From Gallionella sp. (GTDB lineage Bacteria > Pseudomonadota > Gammaproteobacteria > Burkholderiales > Gallionellaceae), in assembly GCA_025350705.1 (NCBI GenBank), contig JANXXH010000065.1:1-35694 (forward strand): a stretch of DNA of 35,694 bases, in the 5' to 3' direction. This document shows, in pieces, positions 6,001 to 14,667 of the stretch. Under the pieces are notes generated by a model. That model worked only from the letters and a program-made list of their open reading frames with translations. It was not told where the DNA came from and made no database searches. The position numbers and the translations under genes are program-made. Positions within the stretch are counted from its first letter, which is position 1. Each line of letters begins with the position of its first letter.

Positions 6001-7299
6001 ATGGCTAAGAAGATGCATGATACCCCGAATCTTGATCAGCTCGAGAGTGGTCCGTGGCCCAGTTTTGTGACCGGCCTGAAAGAACTGGCCAAGAATAAAG
6101 ATTACGTCGTGGATCTGTTGGGGCAGCTCGAAACCTCATACCGAACCAAAAAAGGTTATTGGAAAGGCGGCACGGTCGGCGTGTTTGGCTATGGCGGCGG
6201 AATCATCCCGCGCTTTACCGAGCTTAAAGACGACAAGGGCCAACCTGTTTACAAAGACTGCGCAGAATTTCACACGCTGCGTGTGATGCCGCCAGCCGGC
6301 ATGCACTACGATACCAAGGTGCTGCGCGACATGTGCGATATCTGGGAGGAACATGGCTCGGGTTTGATCGCCTTCCATGGCCAGTCCGGCGACATCATGT
6401 TCCAGGGCGCGACCACAGAAAACGTGCAAAAGGCTTTTGATGATATCAATGAGCTGGGTTTCGATCTGGGCGGTGCGGGTCCGGCGGTGCGTACTTCGAT
6501 GTCTTGCGTGGGCGCTGCGCGCTGCGAGCAATCCTGCTATGACGAAGCCAAGGCGCATCGTACTGTGTTGAATACTTTTCTGGATGACATCCATCGTCCT
6601 TCCTTGCCGTACAAGTTCAAATTCAAATTTTCCGGCTGCCCGAACGACTGCATGAATTCCGTTCAGCGCGCTGACATGGCCGTAATCGGAACCTGGCGCG
6701 ACAATATCCGCACCGATGAAGAGTTGGCGAAGAAATGGTTCGCCAAACACGGTATGGACGAGCTGGTGAATGATGTGGTTGCGCGTTGCCCGACCAAGAC
6801 ATTCCAGCTCAAGCAGATCAAGAACGTCAAGAAGGGAGACAGCATCTCCAGCGTTGCGATCAGTGACACCCACGCGATAGAGATCGATAACCGCGATTGC
6901 GTGCGCTGCATGCACTGCATCAACGTGATGACGGGCGCGCTGGCTCCCGGTAAAGACAAGGGCGCGACGATCCTGGTGGGCGGCAAGCGTACCCTCAAGA
7001 TCGGCGATTTGATGGGCACGGTGGTCATTCCGTTCATGAAGCTCGATACGGATGAAGACATGGCGAAGCTGGTCGACCTCGGCCAGCGTATCATCGACTT
7101 CTTTGCAGAGAATGCGCTCGAGCACGAACGTACCGGTGAAATGATCGAACGTATCGGCCTGGTCAATTTCCTTGAAGCGCTGGAAATCGAGGTGGATTCA
7201 AATATGGTCTCGACGCCACGGATGAATCCTTATGTTCGCACTGATGGCTGGGATGAGGAAGTCGCCAAGATCAACGCCAAAAAACTGGCTGCTGCCTGA
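6001..7299 (+). CDS. dsrA: Reverse dissimilatory sulfite reductase alpha subunit DsrA
   Basis: A 432-residue alpha subunit of cytoplasmic siroheme sulfite reductase. The siroheme-linked [4Fe-4S] cysteines are visible as CVGAARC (Cys169, Cys175) and CPNDC (Cys213, Cys217). The inserted ferredoxin domain has CVRCMHC (Cys300, 303, 306) with Cys263 as the likely fourth ligand. In sulfur oxidisers DsrAB releases sulfite from sulfur carried by DsrC. The frame is open from 5866, but the ATG at 6001 is chosen for its AAAGGAG ribosome binding site and the standard MAKKMHDTPNLDQLE start. It leads the dsr operon and dsrB follows after 11 bases. The presence of dsrEFH and dsrL downstream shows the oxidative type, not the sulfate-reducer type. 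Confidence 0.97.
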   Translation: MAKKMHDTPNLDQLESGPWPSFVTGLKELAKNKDYVVDLLGQLETSYRTKKGYWKGGTVGVFGYGGGIIPRFTELKDDKGQPVYKDCAEFHTLRVMPPAGMHYDTKVLRDMCDIWEEHGSGLIAFHGQSGDIMFQGATTENVQKAFDDINELGFDLGGAGPAVRTSMSCVGAARCEQSCYDEAKAHRTVLNTFLDDIHRPSLPYKFKFKFSGCPNDCMNSVQRADMAVIGTWRDNIRTDEELAKKWFAKHGMDELVNDVVARCPTKTFQLKQIKNVKKGDSISSVAISDTHAIEIDNRDCVRCMHCINVMTGALAPGKDKGATILVGGKRTLKIGDLMGTVVIPFMKLDTDEDMAKLVDLGQRIIDFFAENALEHERTGEMIERIGLVNFLEALEIEVDSNMVSTPRMNPYVRTDGWDEEVAKINAKKLAAA

Positions 7300-7310
7300 G
7301 GAGATATAAA

Positions 7311-8408
7311 ATGAACCAAGTCGTTCAAGCCGAGAAGCCCGCCGCAAAGCGTAAACCCAAAGAAACCGGGGTGCCGGACAACAAGAAGTACCTCCATCCC
7401 CTGATGGTGAAAAACTACGGCCAGTGGAAATATCATGACCGTCCCCGCCCCGGCGTGCTGCGCCATGTGGCTCATAGTGGCGACCAGATCTGGACGATAC
7501 GTGCCGGCACACAGCGGCAAATGGACGTGGGCACGATACGCTTGTTATGCGATATCGGTGACAAGTTTGCGGAAGGTCATGTGCGCTTCACGATCCGCTC
7601 CAACATCGAATTCATGGTGTCCAAGGCAGAAAAGGTCGATCCGCTGATCGCCGAGCTGGAAAAGCACGGCTTCCCTGTGGGCGGCACCGGCAACTCGATT
7701 TCGATGATCTCCCACACGCAAGGCTGGCTGCACTGTGACATTCCGGGTACGGATGCGTCCGGTGTGGTCAAGGCGCTGATGGATGATCTGATCGTGGAAT
7801 TCAAGCGCGAAGAGATGCCTAATCGTGTTCATCTTTCCACCTCGTGCTGTGAGATCAACTGCGGCGGACAGGCCGACATCGCGATCATCGTTCAACATAC
7901 CAAGCCGCCCGTGATCAATCACGATCTGGTTGCCAACGTGTGCGAGCGTCCGACGGTTGTGGCGCGCTGCCCTGTCGCCGCGATACGCCCGGCCATGGTT
8001 AATGGCAAGCCCTCTTTGGAAATCGACGAGTCCAAATGTATGTGCTGCGGCGCTTGCTACCCGCCTTGTCCGCCGATGCAGATCAATGACCCGGAGTATT
8101 CCAAGCTGGCGATCTGGGTGGGCGGTAAAAATTCCAACGCGCGCGGCAAGCCTACTTTCATGAAGATGGTCGCGTCCGGTCTGCCCAACAATCCACCGAG
8201 ATGGCCAGAAGTCAACGAGGTGGTGAAGCGCATTCTGCATGTGTACAAGGAAGATGCCCGTCCATGGGAGCGCATGGCTGACTGGATCGAACGTATCGGA
8301 TGGCCGCGTTTTTTTGAGAAGACCGGGCTGCCTTTCACCAAGTATCTGATTGACGACTGGCGCGGTTCACGTGCCACCTTCAATGCTTCGACGCATATCA
8401 GGTTTTGA
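7311..8408 (+). CDS. dsrB: Reverse dissimilatory sulfite reductase beta subunit DsrB
   Basis: A 365-residue beta subunit that pairs with DsrA in an alpha2-beta2 enzyme. Siroheme-cluster cysteines are Cys142 (GWLHCDIPG) and the CCEINC group (Cys179, 180, 184). The ferredoxin domain has CMCCGACYPPC (Cys243-253) with Cys220 in ARCPVAA. The C-terminus WIERIGWPRFFEKTGLPFT is typical of DsrB. Each alpha-beta pair forms the siroheme active site at the subunit interface. The ATG follows a strong AGGAGA site. A basic, lysine-rich tail (about residues 8-18) precedes the core. It sits directly between dsrA and a cytochrome c'-like gene, where most dsr operons go straight to dsrE. Confidence 0.97.
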   Translation: MNQVVQAEKPAAKRKPKETGVPDNKKYLHPLMVKNYGQWKYHDRPRPGVLRHVAHSGDQIWTIRAGTQRQMDVGTIRLLCDIGDKFAEGHVRFTIRSNIEFMVSKAEKVDPLIAELEKHGFPVGGTGNSISMISHTQGWLHCDIPGTDASGVVKALMDDLIVEFKREEMPNRVHLSTSCCEINCGGQADIAIIVQHTKPPVINHDLVANVCERPTVVARCPVAAIRPAMVNGKPSLEIDESKCMCCGACYPPCPPMQINDPEYSKLAIWVGGKNSNARGKPTFMKMVASGLPNNPPRWPEVNEVVKRILHVYKEDARPWERMADWIERIGWPRFFEKTGLPFTKYLIDDWRGSRATFNASTHIRF

Positions 8409-8414
8409 GCGAGG

Positions 8415-8861
8415 ATGCTTACTGTGCGAAATATTTTATTGGTGATTGGAATGCTCTCCTTCATTGGCACGTGCCTTGCCACCGAGCAACACATGCATCA
8501 TGGCGACGCCATGGGCGACAAAAGGATTTCGCTATCCCTTTCGCCTGAGATGAAGCAACACCAGTTATCCAATATGCGGTCGCATGTGGAAGCAGTTCGC
8601 TCGATTGTTGGCTTTATCGCCGGAAATGACTTCGAGCGGGCATCGGAAATCGCGCATACCAAGCTCGGCCTGACGGAGGAGATGAAGAAAATGTGCGATA
8701 TGTTCGATAACGAGAAATTCAAGGACCTGGGAATGGCATTCCATAAAAGCGGAGACGAATTAGGCGATGTATTGCTGAAGAAGGATGTTACGCTGTCTTT
8801 GCAAGCACTATCCCGAACCATGGGGTATTGCGTGGAATGCCATGCAACATTTCGCCAATAA
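8415..8861 (+). CDS. Exported cytochrome c'/c556-like (class II c-type) protein inserted between dsrB and dsrE
   Basis: A 148-residue protein with an N-terminal export signal (about residues 1-22) and a single haem-binding motif CVECH near the C-terminus (Cys139-His143). It is otherwise helical, the arrangement of class II cytochromes c (c' and c556), which are four-helix bundles. A histidine-rich stretch HMHHGDAMGD follows the signal. The product should be periplasmic, while its neighbours DsrB and DsrE are cytoplasmic. It starts 6 bases after dsrB and ends 8 bases before dsrE, so it is co-transcribed. It could accept electrons from DsrJ or bind a small ligand such as NO, but neither is shown by the sequence. 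Low overall similarity makes subfamily placement tentative. Confidence 0.75.
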   Translation: MLTVRNILLVIGMLSFIGTCLATEQHMHHGDAMGDKRISLSLSPEMKQHQLSNMRSHVEAVRSIVGFIAGNDFERASEIAHTKLGLTEEMKKMCDMFDNEKFKDLGMAFHKSGDELGDVLLKKDVTLSLQALSRTMGYCVECHATFRQ

Positions 8862-8869
8862 GAGGGAAC

Positions 8870-9229
8870 ATGAAATTTGGTATTGTCGTTAACGAAGGGC
8901 CTTATCAGCATCAATCCAGCGATTCGGCCTATCTGTTCTGCAAGGCAGCGATAGAAAAAGGCCATGAAGTGTGGCGCGTATTTTTTTATCACGATGGCGT
9001 AAATAACGCATCGAAGCTGACTGAGCCGCCGCAGGATGATCGGCATATCGTAAACCGCTGGAGCAAGCTCAACGAGGAACACGGTGTGGACTTGGTGGTC
9101 TGTGTCGCGGCAGCTTTGCGTCGCGGCATCCAGGAAGAAAATCTGGCGAAGGGCTTCAGGATTTCTGGATTGGGGCAGCTGGTGGAAGCAGGCGTTAAAA
9201 CAGATCGTTTGGTTGTGTTCGGCGATTAA
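8870..9229 (+). CDS. dsrE: Sulfurtransferase subunit DsrE
   Basis: A 119-residue subunit of the cytoplasmic DsrEFH hexamer, which takes sulfur from TusA-type donors and hands it to DsrC. The essential cysteine is Cys78 in DLVVCVAAALRRGI, the same number as the catalytic cysteine in Allochromatium vinosum DsrE. The N-terminus MKFGIVVNEGPYQHQSSDSAY is standard. The frame stays open from 8828, but the ATG at 8870 follows AGAGGGAA and gives the family's usual start. dsrF begins 10 bases after its stop. Cys24 is an additional, probably non-catalytic thiol. Confidence 0.95.
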   Translation: MKFGIVVNEGPYQHQSSDSAYLFCKAAIEKGHEVWRVFFYHDGVNNASKLTEPPQDDRHIVNRWSKLNEEHGVDLVVCVAAALRRGIQEENLAKGFRISGLGQLVEAGVKTDRLVVFGD

Positions 9230-9239
9230 GGAGAACGGG

Positions 9240-9605
9240 GTGAGCGATGTAAAGAAGTTCATGTTCGTTAATCGCAAGGCGCCGCACGGCACGATCTACG
9301 CGCTGGAGTCGCTTGAGGTGGTATTGATTACCGCCGCTTTCGATCAGGATGTCTCGCTGGTTTTTCTGGACGACGGGGTGTACCAGTTGAAGAAGGGCCA
9401 GCAAACCAAGGGCATTGCAACCAAAAACTTTTCGCCTGCATATCGCGCGCTGGAAGGTTATGACATTGAAAAATTGTTTGTCGAAAAAGAATCAATGGAG
9501 GCACGCGGCCTCAATGAACAAGATTTGCTGGTGGATGTGACCGTGCTGGGAAGCGCTGAGATGGGCGAGTTGATGGATCGGCAAGATGTGGTCTTGAGTT
9601 TCTAG
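9240..9605 (+). CDS. dsrF: Sulfurtransferase subunit DsrF, GTG start
   Basis: A 121-residue DsrF subunit of the DsrEFH complex. The start is a GTG at 9240, chosen because AAGGAG lies just upstream and the product then begins MSDVKKFMFVNRKAPHGTIY, the family's usual N-terminus; the longer open frame overlaps dsrE and is not credible. The central FLDDGVYQLKKGQQTKGIATKNFSPAY is typical. The product has no cysteine: the position equivalent to Cys40 of A. vinosum DsrF is a serine in QDVSLVFLDD. That thiol is not thought to be the key sulfur carrier, so a structural role is still expected. Confidence 0.93.
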   Translation: MSDVKKFMFVNRKAPHGTIYALESLEVVLITAAFDQDVSLVFLDDGVYQLKKGQQTKGIATKNFSPAYRALEGYDIEKLFVEKESMEARGLNEQDLLVDVTVLGSAEMGELMDRQDVVLSF

Positions 9606-9619
9606 GGGAGAATCGTTAC

Positions 9620-9916
9620 ATGCTGCATATCATCAACAAATCTCCACTGACGAATAGCGCGCTCGATAGCTGCTTAAGGGTGGCTCAATCCGGGGATATT
9701 TTGCTTATCGAAGATGCGGTCTATGCTGCCGCATCCGGCAATGCATTTGAGGGTAAAATGCGCGAGGCGATGGGGCGTTTCAAGATATATGTGTTACTAC
9801 CTGATCTGGAAGCGCGCGGACTTGCCGATAGTATAATCACGGGCGTTTCACCTGTCGATTACGGCGGCTTTGTCGATCTCACCGCGACCAATAAAAACTG
9901 CCAGTCGTGGCTTTAG
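9620..9916 (+). CDS. dsrH: Sulfurtransferase subunit DsrH
   Basis: A 98-residue third subunit of DsrEFH, related to TusB. The conserved cysteine is Cys18 in SALDSCLRVAQSGD. The fold elements ILLIEDAVYAA and IYVLLPDLEARGL are typical. The ATG follows GGGGAG. It ends 32 bases before dsrC, and the gap holds the strong dsrC ribosome binding site. Cys94 near the C-terminus is extra. Confidence 0.93.
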   Translation: MLHIINKSPLTNSALDSCLRVAQSGDILLIEDAVYAAASGNAFEGKMREAMGRFKIYVLLPDLEARGLADSIITGVSPVDYGGFVDLTATNKNCQSWL

Positions 9917-9948
9917 TTAATCTTGGCTTTAATTTAAGGAGAAATACG

Positions 9949-10284
9949 ATGTCCAGCATTGAAGTAAGCAGTAAATCCTACGAAACGGATGAAGAGGGTT
10001 ATCTCGTTAATCTGTCCGACTGGAACAAGGAAATTGCTGACTACATCGCCAAAACTGAAAACGTCGACATGACCGATCAGCATTGGGAAGTTATAAATTT
10101 TCTGCGTGAATATTTTGAAGAATATCAAATCGCTCCTGCAGTTCGCGTGTTGACCAAGGCGATAGGCAAAAAGTTGGGCGCGGAAAAGGGCAACAGTGAG
10201 TATTTGTATGGCTTGTTTCCTTATGGCCCAGGCAAGCAGGCTTGCAAGATCGCCGGATTGCCCAAGCCTACCGGCTGCGTCTGA
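9949..10284 (+). CDS. dsrC: Sulfur carrier DsrC with both redox cysteines
   Basis: A 111-residue DsrC, the substrate-carrying protein of the pathway. The flexible C-terminal arm GKQACKIAGLPKPTGCV keeps both redox cysteines, Cys99 and Cys110, which form the trisulfide or disulfide handled by DsrAB and DsrMKJOP. LTDQ-type helix-turn-helix-like core (MTDQHWEVINFLREYFEEY) is intact. The ATG at 9949 has an AAGGAGA site and gives the family start; an earlier in-frame ATG at 9907 overlaps dsrH and is rejected. Contrast with the cysteine-less paralogue at 4339-4668: the two share the core but not the arm. Confidence 0.96.
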   Translation: MSSIEVSSKSYETDEEGYLVNLSDWNKEIADYIAKTENVDMTDQHWEVINFLREYFEEYQIAPAVRVLTKAIGKKLGAEKGNSEYLYGLFPYGPGKQACKIAGLPKPTGCV

Positions 10285-10321
10285 TCCGGATATTTGATGG
10301 CCATTTTGCAACTGACTCACG

Positions 10322-11044
10322 ATGAGTACCTTTTTCGCAATCCTGTTTTATTTTGCCACCTTGGTGTTTGTCGTGGGTACGCTTTACCGTATCAGCATCT
10401 ATACCCGTACACCCGCACCGCTTAAGATACCCACCACGCCGGCACCGATCACCACTGGTGGGGTTGTGTTGCGCATGATGCGCGAGGTGTTCCTGTTTGA
10501 AAGCCTGTTCAAGGCGAATCTGTGGACGTGGGGTCTGGGTTGGTTGTTTCATGCCAGTCTGGCCCTCGTGCTGATGCGTCACCTGCGCTACTTCACCGAA
10601 CCTGTTTGGGCTTGGGTAGCTTCCATTCAGCCTTTCGGCATGTATGCCGGCATCACCATGGTGCTGGGAGTGGCTGGTCTGTGGGCGCGGCGCCTGTTCG
10701 TTGAGCGTATCCGCTATATATCCACTCCCTCTGACCACCTAATGCTGGTACTGTTTTTGGTGATCGGTTTATCCGGCCTGGTGATGAGATTTTTAGTGCA
10801 TGTAGATGTAATCAGCGTGAAGGGATTCATGCTCGGGTTGATGTACTTCAATTTGCAGGCATTACCTTCAAGTATCGCACTTTATGTGCATCTATCTGTT
10901 GTCGCGGTGCTGTTGATGATCTTTCCGGTCAGCAAGTTGTTGCATGCACCCGGATTGTTTTTTTCACCCAGCCGTAACCAGGCAGATAATCCACGCGACA
11001 AACGTCATATATCGGGTTGGGGCAAACAATTGGAGTCCAAATGA
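10322..11044 (+). CDS. dsrM: DsrM, membrane haem b subunit of DsrMKJOP
   Basis: A 240-residue NarI-like integral membrane subunit with about five to six hydrophobic segments, for example FFAILFYFATLVFVVGTLY near the N-terminus and IALYVHLSVVAVLLMIFPVSKLL near the C-terminus. Histidines suited to bind haem b include those in WLFHASLALVLMRHLRY, and in LYVHLS and SKLLHAPG. DsrM exchanges electrons between the quinone pool and DsrK. Its stop codon overlaps the dsrK start (ATGA), so the two are translationally coupled. Confidence 0.94.
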   Translation: MSTFFAILFYFATLVFVVGTLYRISIYTRTPAPLKIPTTPAPITTGGVVLRMMREVFLFESLFKANLWTWGLGWLFHASLALVLMRHLRYFTEPVWAWVASIQPFGMYAGITMVLGVAGLWARRLFVERIRYISTPSDHLMLVLFLVIGLSGLVMRFLVHVDVISVKGFMLGLMYFNLQALPSSIALYVHLSVVAVLLMIFPVSKLLHAPGLFFSPSRNQADNPRDKRHISGWGKQLESK

Positions 11045-12573
11045 GCGCCACGATCACTGCACCCGCCTATCGCGTCATCCCGATCGTGCCGGTATTGAAG
11101 CCGGGAGCAATGGAAGGCAGCGGACCCTATGTTGCGAACGACAAGATACAGGAAGCGCTCGGATTTCCCGGTCACTTGGTTGACGACTGGCATGATCAGG
11201 CCATCGCCAAGATGGGTGAGTTGCTCGGCAAATACCGCTCTCTCGCGGTCTATATGGATAGTTGTGTGCATTGCGGCGCATGTTCGGATAAATGCCATTA
11301 CTTCATCGGCACGCAGGATCCCAAGAACATGCCGGTTGCGCGGCAGGATTTGATGCGCAGCGTATACCGCCGTTATTTCACCTTGCCGGGCAAGATTTTC
11401 CCCAAATTGGTCGGTGCACGCGATCTGACCCGCGAAGTGCTGGATGAGTGGCACAACTACTTCCACCAATGTTCTGAATGCCGTCGTTGTTCGGTGTTCT
11501 GCCCGTACGGGATCGATACCGCAGAGGTCACGATGGCGGCTCGAGAGATCCTTGATTCCGTGGGCTATGGCCAGAAATATTCCAACGAGATCATCGGCAA
11601 GGTACACAAGATTGGCAACAATCTCGGTCTGCCCGCCCCCGCTCTTCGGGATACCCTGGAAGGATTGGAAGAGGATGTCAAAGAGGAAACCGGTATCGAT
11701 GTGCGATTCCCGGTTGATGTCAAGGGTGCGGAAGTTTTGTTGATCACGCCTTCCGCAGACTTTTTTGCCGAGCCTCATATCGACAGTCTGATCGGTTACG
11801 CCAAAGTTTTTCATGCGGCAGGTACCAGCTGGACTCTGTCTTCGTTTGCCTCCGAGGCTGGCAACTTCGGCATGTTCATTGGCAATTACGAACAGCTGCG
11901 CCTGATCGCGCTGCGCATCCGCGAAGTCGCACTGGAATTGGGTGTGAAGCGAATCGTGGTAGGAGAATGCGGACATGCCTGGCGCGTCGCATACAGTTTC
12001 TGGAATACGTTGACCGGAGTGGGGGACGGGGCAGACCCGAACGACCAGTTTGCGATGATGTTGCAGAAGCAGCTCGACCATCGTTACAAGCAGCCGGTGC
12101 ATATATGCGAGTTCACCCTGGATCTTATCGAACAAAAAGCGATTTCCTTCGACAAGGAAGCAAATGACAAGCACATCATCACCTTTCACGATTCGTGCAA
12201 CGTGGCACGCGGTTCCCGTATGGGCGATTATCCGGGCGGGCAGTTCGACATCCCGCGTAACATCATCAAGGCAGTCGCCAATAATTTTTATGAAATGAAT
12301 CCCAACACTACACATGAGCGGACTTTTTGTTGCGGCGGAGGAGGCGGGTTGTTGACCGATGATTTGCTGGATGTGCGTGTCAAGGGTGCGCTACCGCGCA
12401 TGGAGGCGTTAAAGCAGGCGGCTGATGAGCACGGCGTGAATTTCATGGCCTGCATCTGCGCGATATGCAAGACGCAGTTCTCCAAGGTGATGCCGTATTA
12501 TGGATTCGACAGAAACACGGTTGGCGGTGTACACCAATTGGTCAGCAACGCGATCAAGCTGGGTGCAAAATAA
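11041..12573 (+). CDS. dsrK: DsrK, HdrD-like iron-sulfur subunit of DsrMKJOP
   Basis: A 510-residue cytoplasmic subunit related to heterodisulfide reductase HdrD. Two ferredoxin-type [4Fe-4S] sites are visible, CVHCGACSDKC (Cys75, 78, 81, 85) and CSECRRCSVFC (Cys144, 147, 150, 154). The C-terminal CCG-type region carries FHDSCN (around 386), FCCGGGGG (around 430) and ACICAICK (around 471-476), where the special catalytic [4Fe-4S] cluster binds. DsrK is the partner that interacts with the DsrC thiols. The start at 11041 gives a 4-base overlap with dsrM and has an upstream ATTGGAG site; the longer frame from 11017 is not needed. Confidence 0.95.
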   Translation: MSATITAPAYRVIPIVPVLKPGAMEGSGPYVANDKIQEALGFPGHLVDDWHDQAIAKMGELLGKYRSLAVYMDSCVHCGACSDKCHYFIGTQDPKNMPVARQDLMRSVYRRYFTLPGKIFPKLVGARDLTREVLDEWHNYFHQCSECRRCSVFCPYGIDTAEVTMAAREILDSVGYGQKYSNEIIGKVHKIGNNLGLPAPALRDTLEGLEEDVKEETGIDVRFPVDVKGAEVLLITPSADFFAEPHIDSLIGYAKVFHAAGTSWTLSSFASEAGNFGMFIGNYEQLRLIALRIREVALELGVKRIVVGECGHAWRVAYSFWNTLTGVGDGADPNDQFAMMLQKQLDHRYKQPVHICEFTLDLIEQKAISFDKEANDKHIITFHDSCNVARGSRMGDYPGGQFDIPRNIIKAVANNFYEMNPNTTHERTFCCGGGGGLLTDDLLDVRVKGALPRMEALKQAADEHGVNFMACICAICKTQFSKVMPYYGFDRNTVGGVHQLVSNAIKLGAK

Positions 12574-12593
12574 AATTTTATTGGAGGCAGGAA

Positions 12594-14561
12594 ATGTCAT
12601 CAACAACTGAAACAAATCAAAAAATCACGTTCCGCCGCTACAAGGACGGCGACAACAAGATCGGCCGCTTGAGCGAGATGATCATGCAGTCGAGCTATAC
12701 GCACAAGTGCCCGACCTACATACAGTCCACACCACCTTGCCAGGGTAGTTGTCCGGCGGGTGAAGATATCCGAGGCTATCTGGCCATTGTGCGTGGTACA
12801 GAAAAGCCACCGGTCGGGGCCGATGGCAAGCCGGCCATGCCCTGGCAGGAATATGCATTTCGACGTTTGACCGAGGCCAATCCTTTTCCGTCGGTGATGG
12901 GTCGTGTATGTCCGGCACCATGCGAGACCGGGTGCAATCGCAATGCGCTGGAAGACCACGTCGGAATCAATTCGGTGGAACATTTCCTGGGCGAATATGC
13001 AATCAGCAATAACCTTGCCTATCACACCAGTGCAACGCCAACCGGTAAAAAAGTGGCGGTCATCGGCGGTGGTCCGGCCAGTTTGTCCTGTGCCTATCAG
13101 CTCACGTTAAAGGGGCATGAAGTCACTGTGTTCGACGAGCACGAGCACCTGGGCGGCATGATGCGTTACGGCATTCCGGGTTTCCGTACGCCGCGCGAAG
13201 TACTGGATGCGGAAATCAAACGCATCACCGATCTGGGCGTGAAGACGCGTATGAAGTGCCGCGTGGGCACCGATATCACGCTGGAGCAAATCCGCAAAGA
13301 CTTTGATGCGGTATTCCTTGGCATGGGTGCGCAAGCGGGGCGAGCCTTGCCGGTTGCGGACAGCGCTGCGCCCAATGTGGTAACGGCAACTGCCTTTCTG
13401 AAAGCATTTAACGACGGTCGACTGCAGCATGTCGGCAAGCGTGTCGTGGTTGTGGGCGGTGGTGATACTTCGATCGACGTGGCGACAGTCGCACGGCGTC
13501 TCGGCCATCTGGAGGAATCCAAACCGACCGATTTCGAGCAGGCCATCGCAGGTCAGATCGCGCATGATGTGGCGGAAATATCGGCCAAGCAGGGTGCGGA
13601 AGTGACGCTGACTTCGATCTTTGCGATCGACAAGATGCAGGCGAACAAACACGAGATCGAACAAGCGCTCGCTGAGGGTATCGTGATCCGTGGCAGCCTG
13701 GTACCGATAGGCGTTGTGCGCGGTGCTGATGGACGTGCCACAGCGTTGCGCGTCTGCCAGTGCGAGGCAAAACTGGCCGGAGGAAAATTGGAGGTCAAGA
13801 ACATCGAGGGCACCGAGGAGGATATTCCGGCCGACCTGATTGTGTCCGCGATCGGTCAGGCAGTGGACTTCACCGGGCTGGAAGAATTCAACAATGGCAA
13901 GGGTGCAGTCTCGACGGATCGCAATTATCTGGTCTCAGGCCAGAAGGGCGTGTTTGCCGGTGGTGACATCATACGCCCGCACTTGCTGACTACCGCGATA
14001 GGCCACGGTTCTATTGCAGCTGACGGCATACACAATTATCTGCTCGGCAAAGATCTGGAAAAACGTCCCAAGATCGACGCGCATCAATTCGACCTGATGC
14101 GCAAGATGATGGAAAAAGGCCTTGAAGTCAAAGAAACGCACGAGCCTTTGCGCGGCACTGACAGTTCCAACGTGGCGGTGCATAACTTCGACAATCGCTC
14201 GGATCGCTATGTCATCCCGCACGACAAACTATTCCTGGGGCACTTTTCCATCGTAGCGCGCAACAGACGCAACGTCATTACCCTGAGCAAGGAATCCGCG
14301 TTGGGTAATTTTCAGGATAGGCTGGGCGTACTCAGCCAGGAGAACGCAGTGGCGGAGGCCAAACGCTGCATGAGCTGCGGCATGTGTTTCGAATGCGACA
14401 ATTGCGTGGTGTATTGCCCGCAGACCGCCGTGTTCAAAGTGCCCAAGGCCAAATCCACGCTCGGGCGTTATGTGGACACCGATTACAACAAGTGCATCGG
14501 CTGCCATATTTGCGCGGATGTTTGCCCGACCGGATATATCCAGATGGGTCTGGGAGAGTAA
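12594..14561 (+). CDS. dsrL: DsrL, iron-sulfur flavoprotein NAD(P)H oxidoreductase
   Basis: A 655-residue cytoplasmic enzyme related to the small subunit of glutamate synthase. An N-terminal cysteine group (Cys39, 49, 53, 106, 110, 114) binds iron-sulfur clusters. The FAD-binding motif VIGGGPASLSCA is at about 156-167 and the NAD(P)-binding motif VVVVGGGDTSIDVA follows near 284. The C-terminus has a ferredoxin domain with CMSCGMCFECDNC and CIGCHICADVC. In sulfur oxidisers DsrL couples DsrAB to the NAD(H) pool. The ATG at 12594 has TTGGAGG upstream, whereas the longer open frame overlaps dsrK. The REP hairpin that follows separates it from dsrJ. Confidence 0.95.
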   Translation: MSSTTETNQKITFRRYKDGDNKIGRLSEMIMQSSYTHKCPTYIQSTPPCQGSCPAGEDIRGYLAIVRGTEKPPVGADGKPAMPWQEYAFRRLTEANPFPSVMGRVCPAPCETGCNRNALEDHVGINSVEHFLGEYAISNNLAYHTSATPTGKKVAVIGGGPASLSCAYQLTLKGHEVTVFDEHEHLGGMMRYGIPGFRTPREVLDAEIKRITDLGVKTRMKCRVGTDITLEQIRKDFDAVFLGMGAQAGRALPVADSAAPNVVTATAFLKAFNDGRLQHVGKRVVVVGGGDTSIDVATVARRLGHLEESKPTDFEQAIAGQIAHDVAEISAKQGAEVTLTSIFAIDKMQANKHEIEQALAEGIVIRGSLVPIGVVRGADGRATALRVCQCEAKLAGGKLEVKNIEGTEEDIPADLIVSAIGQAVDFTGLEEFNNGKGAVSTDRNYLVSGQKGVFAGGDIIRPHLLTTAIGHGSIAADGIHNYLLGKDLEKRPKIDAHQFDLMRKMMEKGLEVKETHEPLRGTDSSNVAVHNFDNRSDRYVIPHDKLFLGHFSIVARNRRNVITLSKESALGNFQDRLGVLSQENAVAEAKRCMSCGMCFECDNCVVYCPQTAVFKVPKAKSTLGRYVDTDYNKCIGCHICADVCPTGYIQMGLGE

Positions 14562-14572
14562 ATGCGAGCATG

Positions 14573-14632
14573 TGTAGGAGCGGGCCATGCCCGCGATTTG
14601 TCGATGTTTCGCGGGCAGGGCCCGCTCCTACA
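14573..14632. repeat. REP-type hairpin inside the dsr operon, between dsrL and dsrJ
   Basis: The arms 14573-14596 and 14609-14632 are complementary at 23 of 24 positions around a 12-base loop. The arm begins TGTAGGAGCGGGCC, the core of a common dispersed REP family. A second relative lies at 27801-27914. The hairpin has no T-tract, so it is more likely to stabilise or attenuate the message than to terminate it. It is the only interruption between dsrL and dsrJ. Confidence 0.85.
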
Positions 14633-14667
14633 GAAACGATTGATTTGGAAATTGGGATAAGACCGAC

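Noticed and set aside
6136-7125. 329-codon open frame antisense to dsrA
   Set aside because: The plus strand encodes DsrA with all cluster cysteines; the antisense product has no domain.
11005-12315. 436-codon open frame antisense to dsrK
   Set aside because: It lies wholly opposite the well-supported dsrK (and the end of dsrM), has no recognisable domain, and is the kind of shadow frame common in GC-rich genes.
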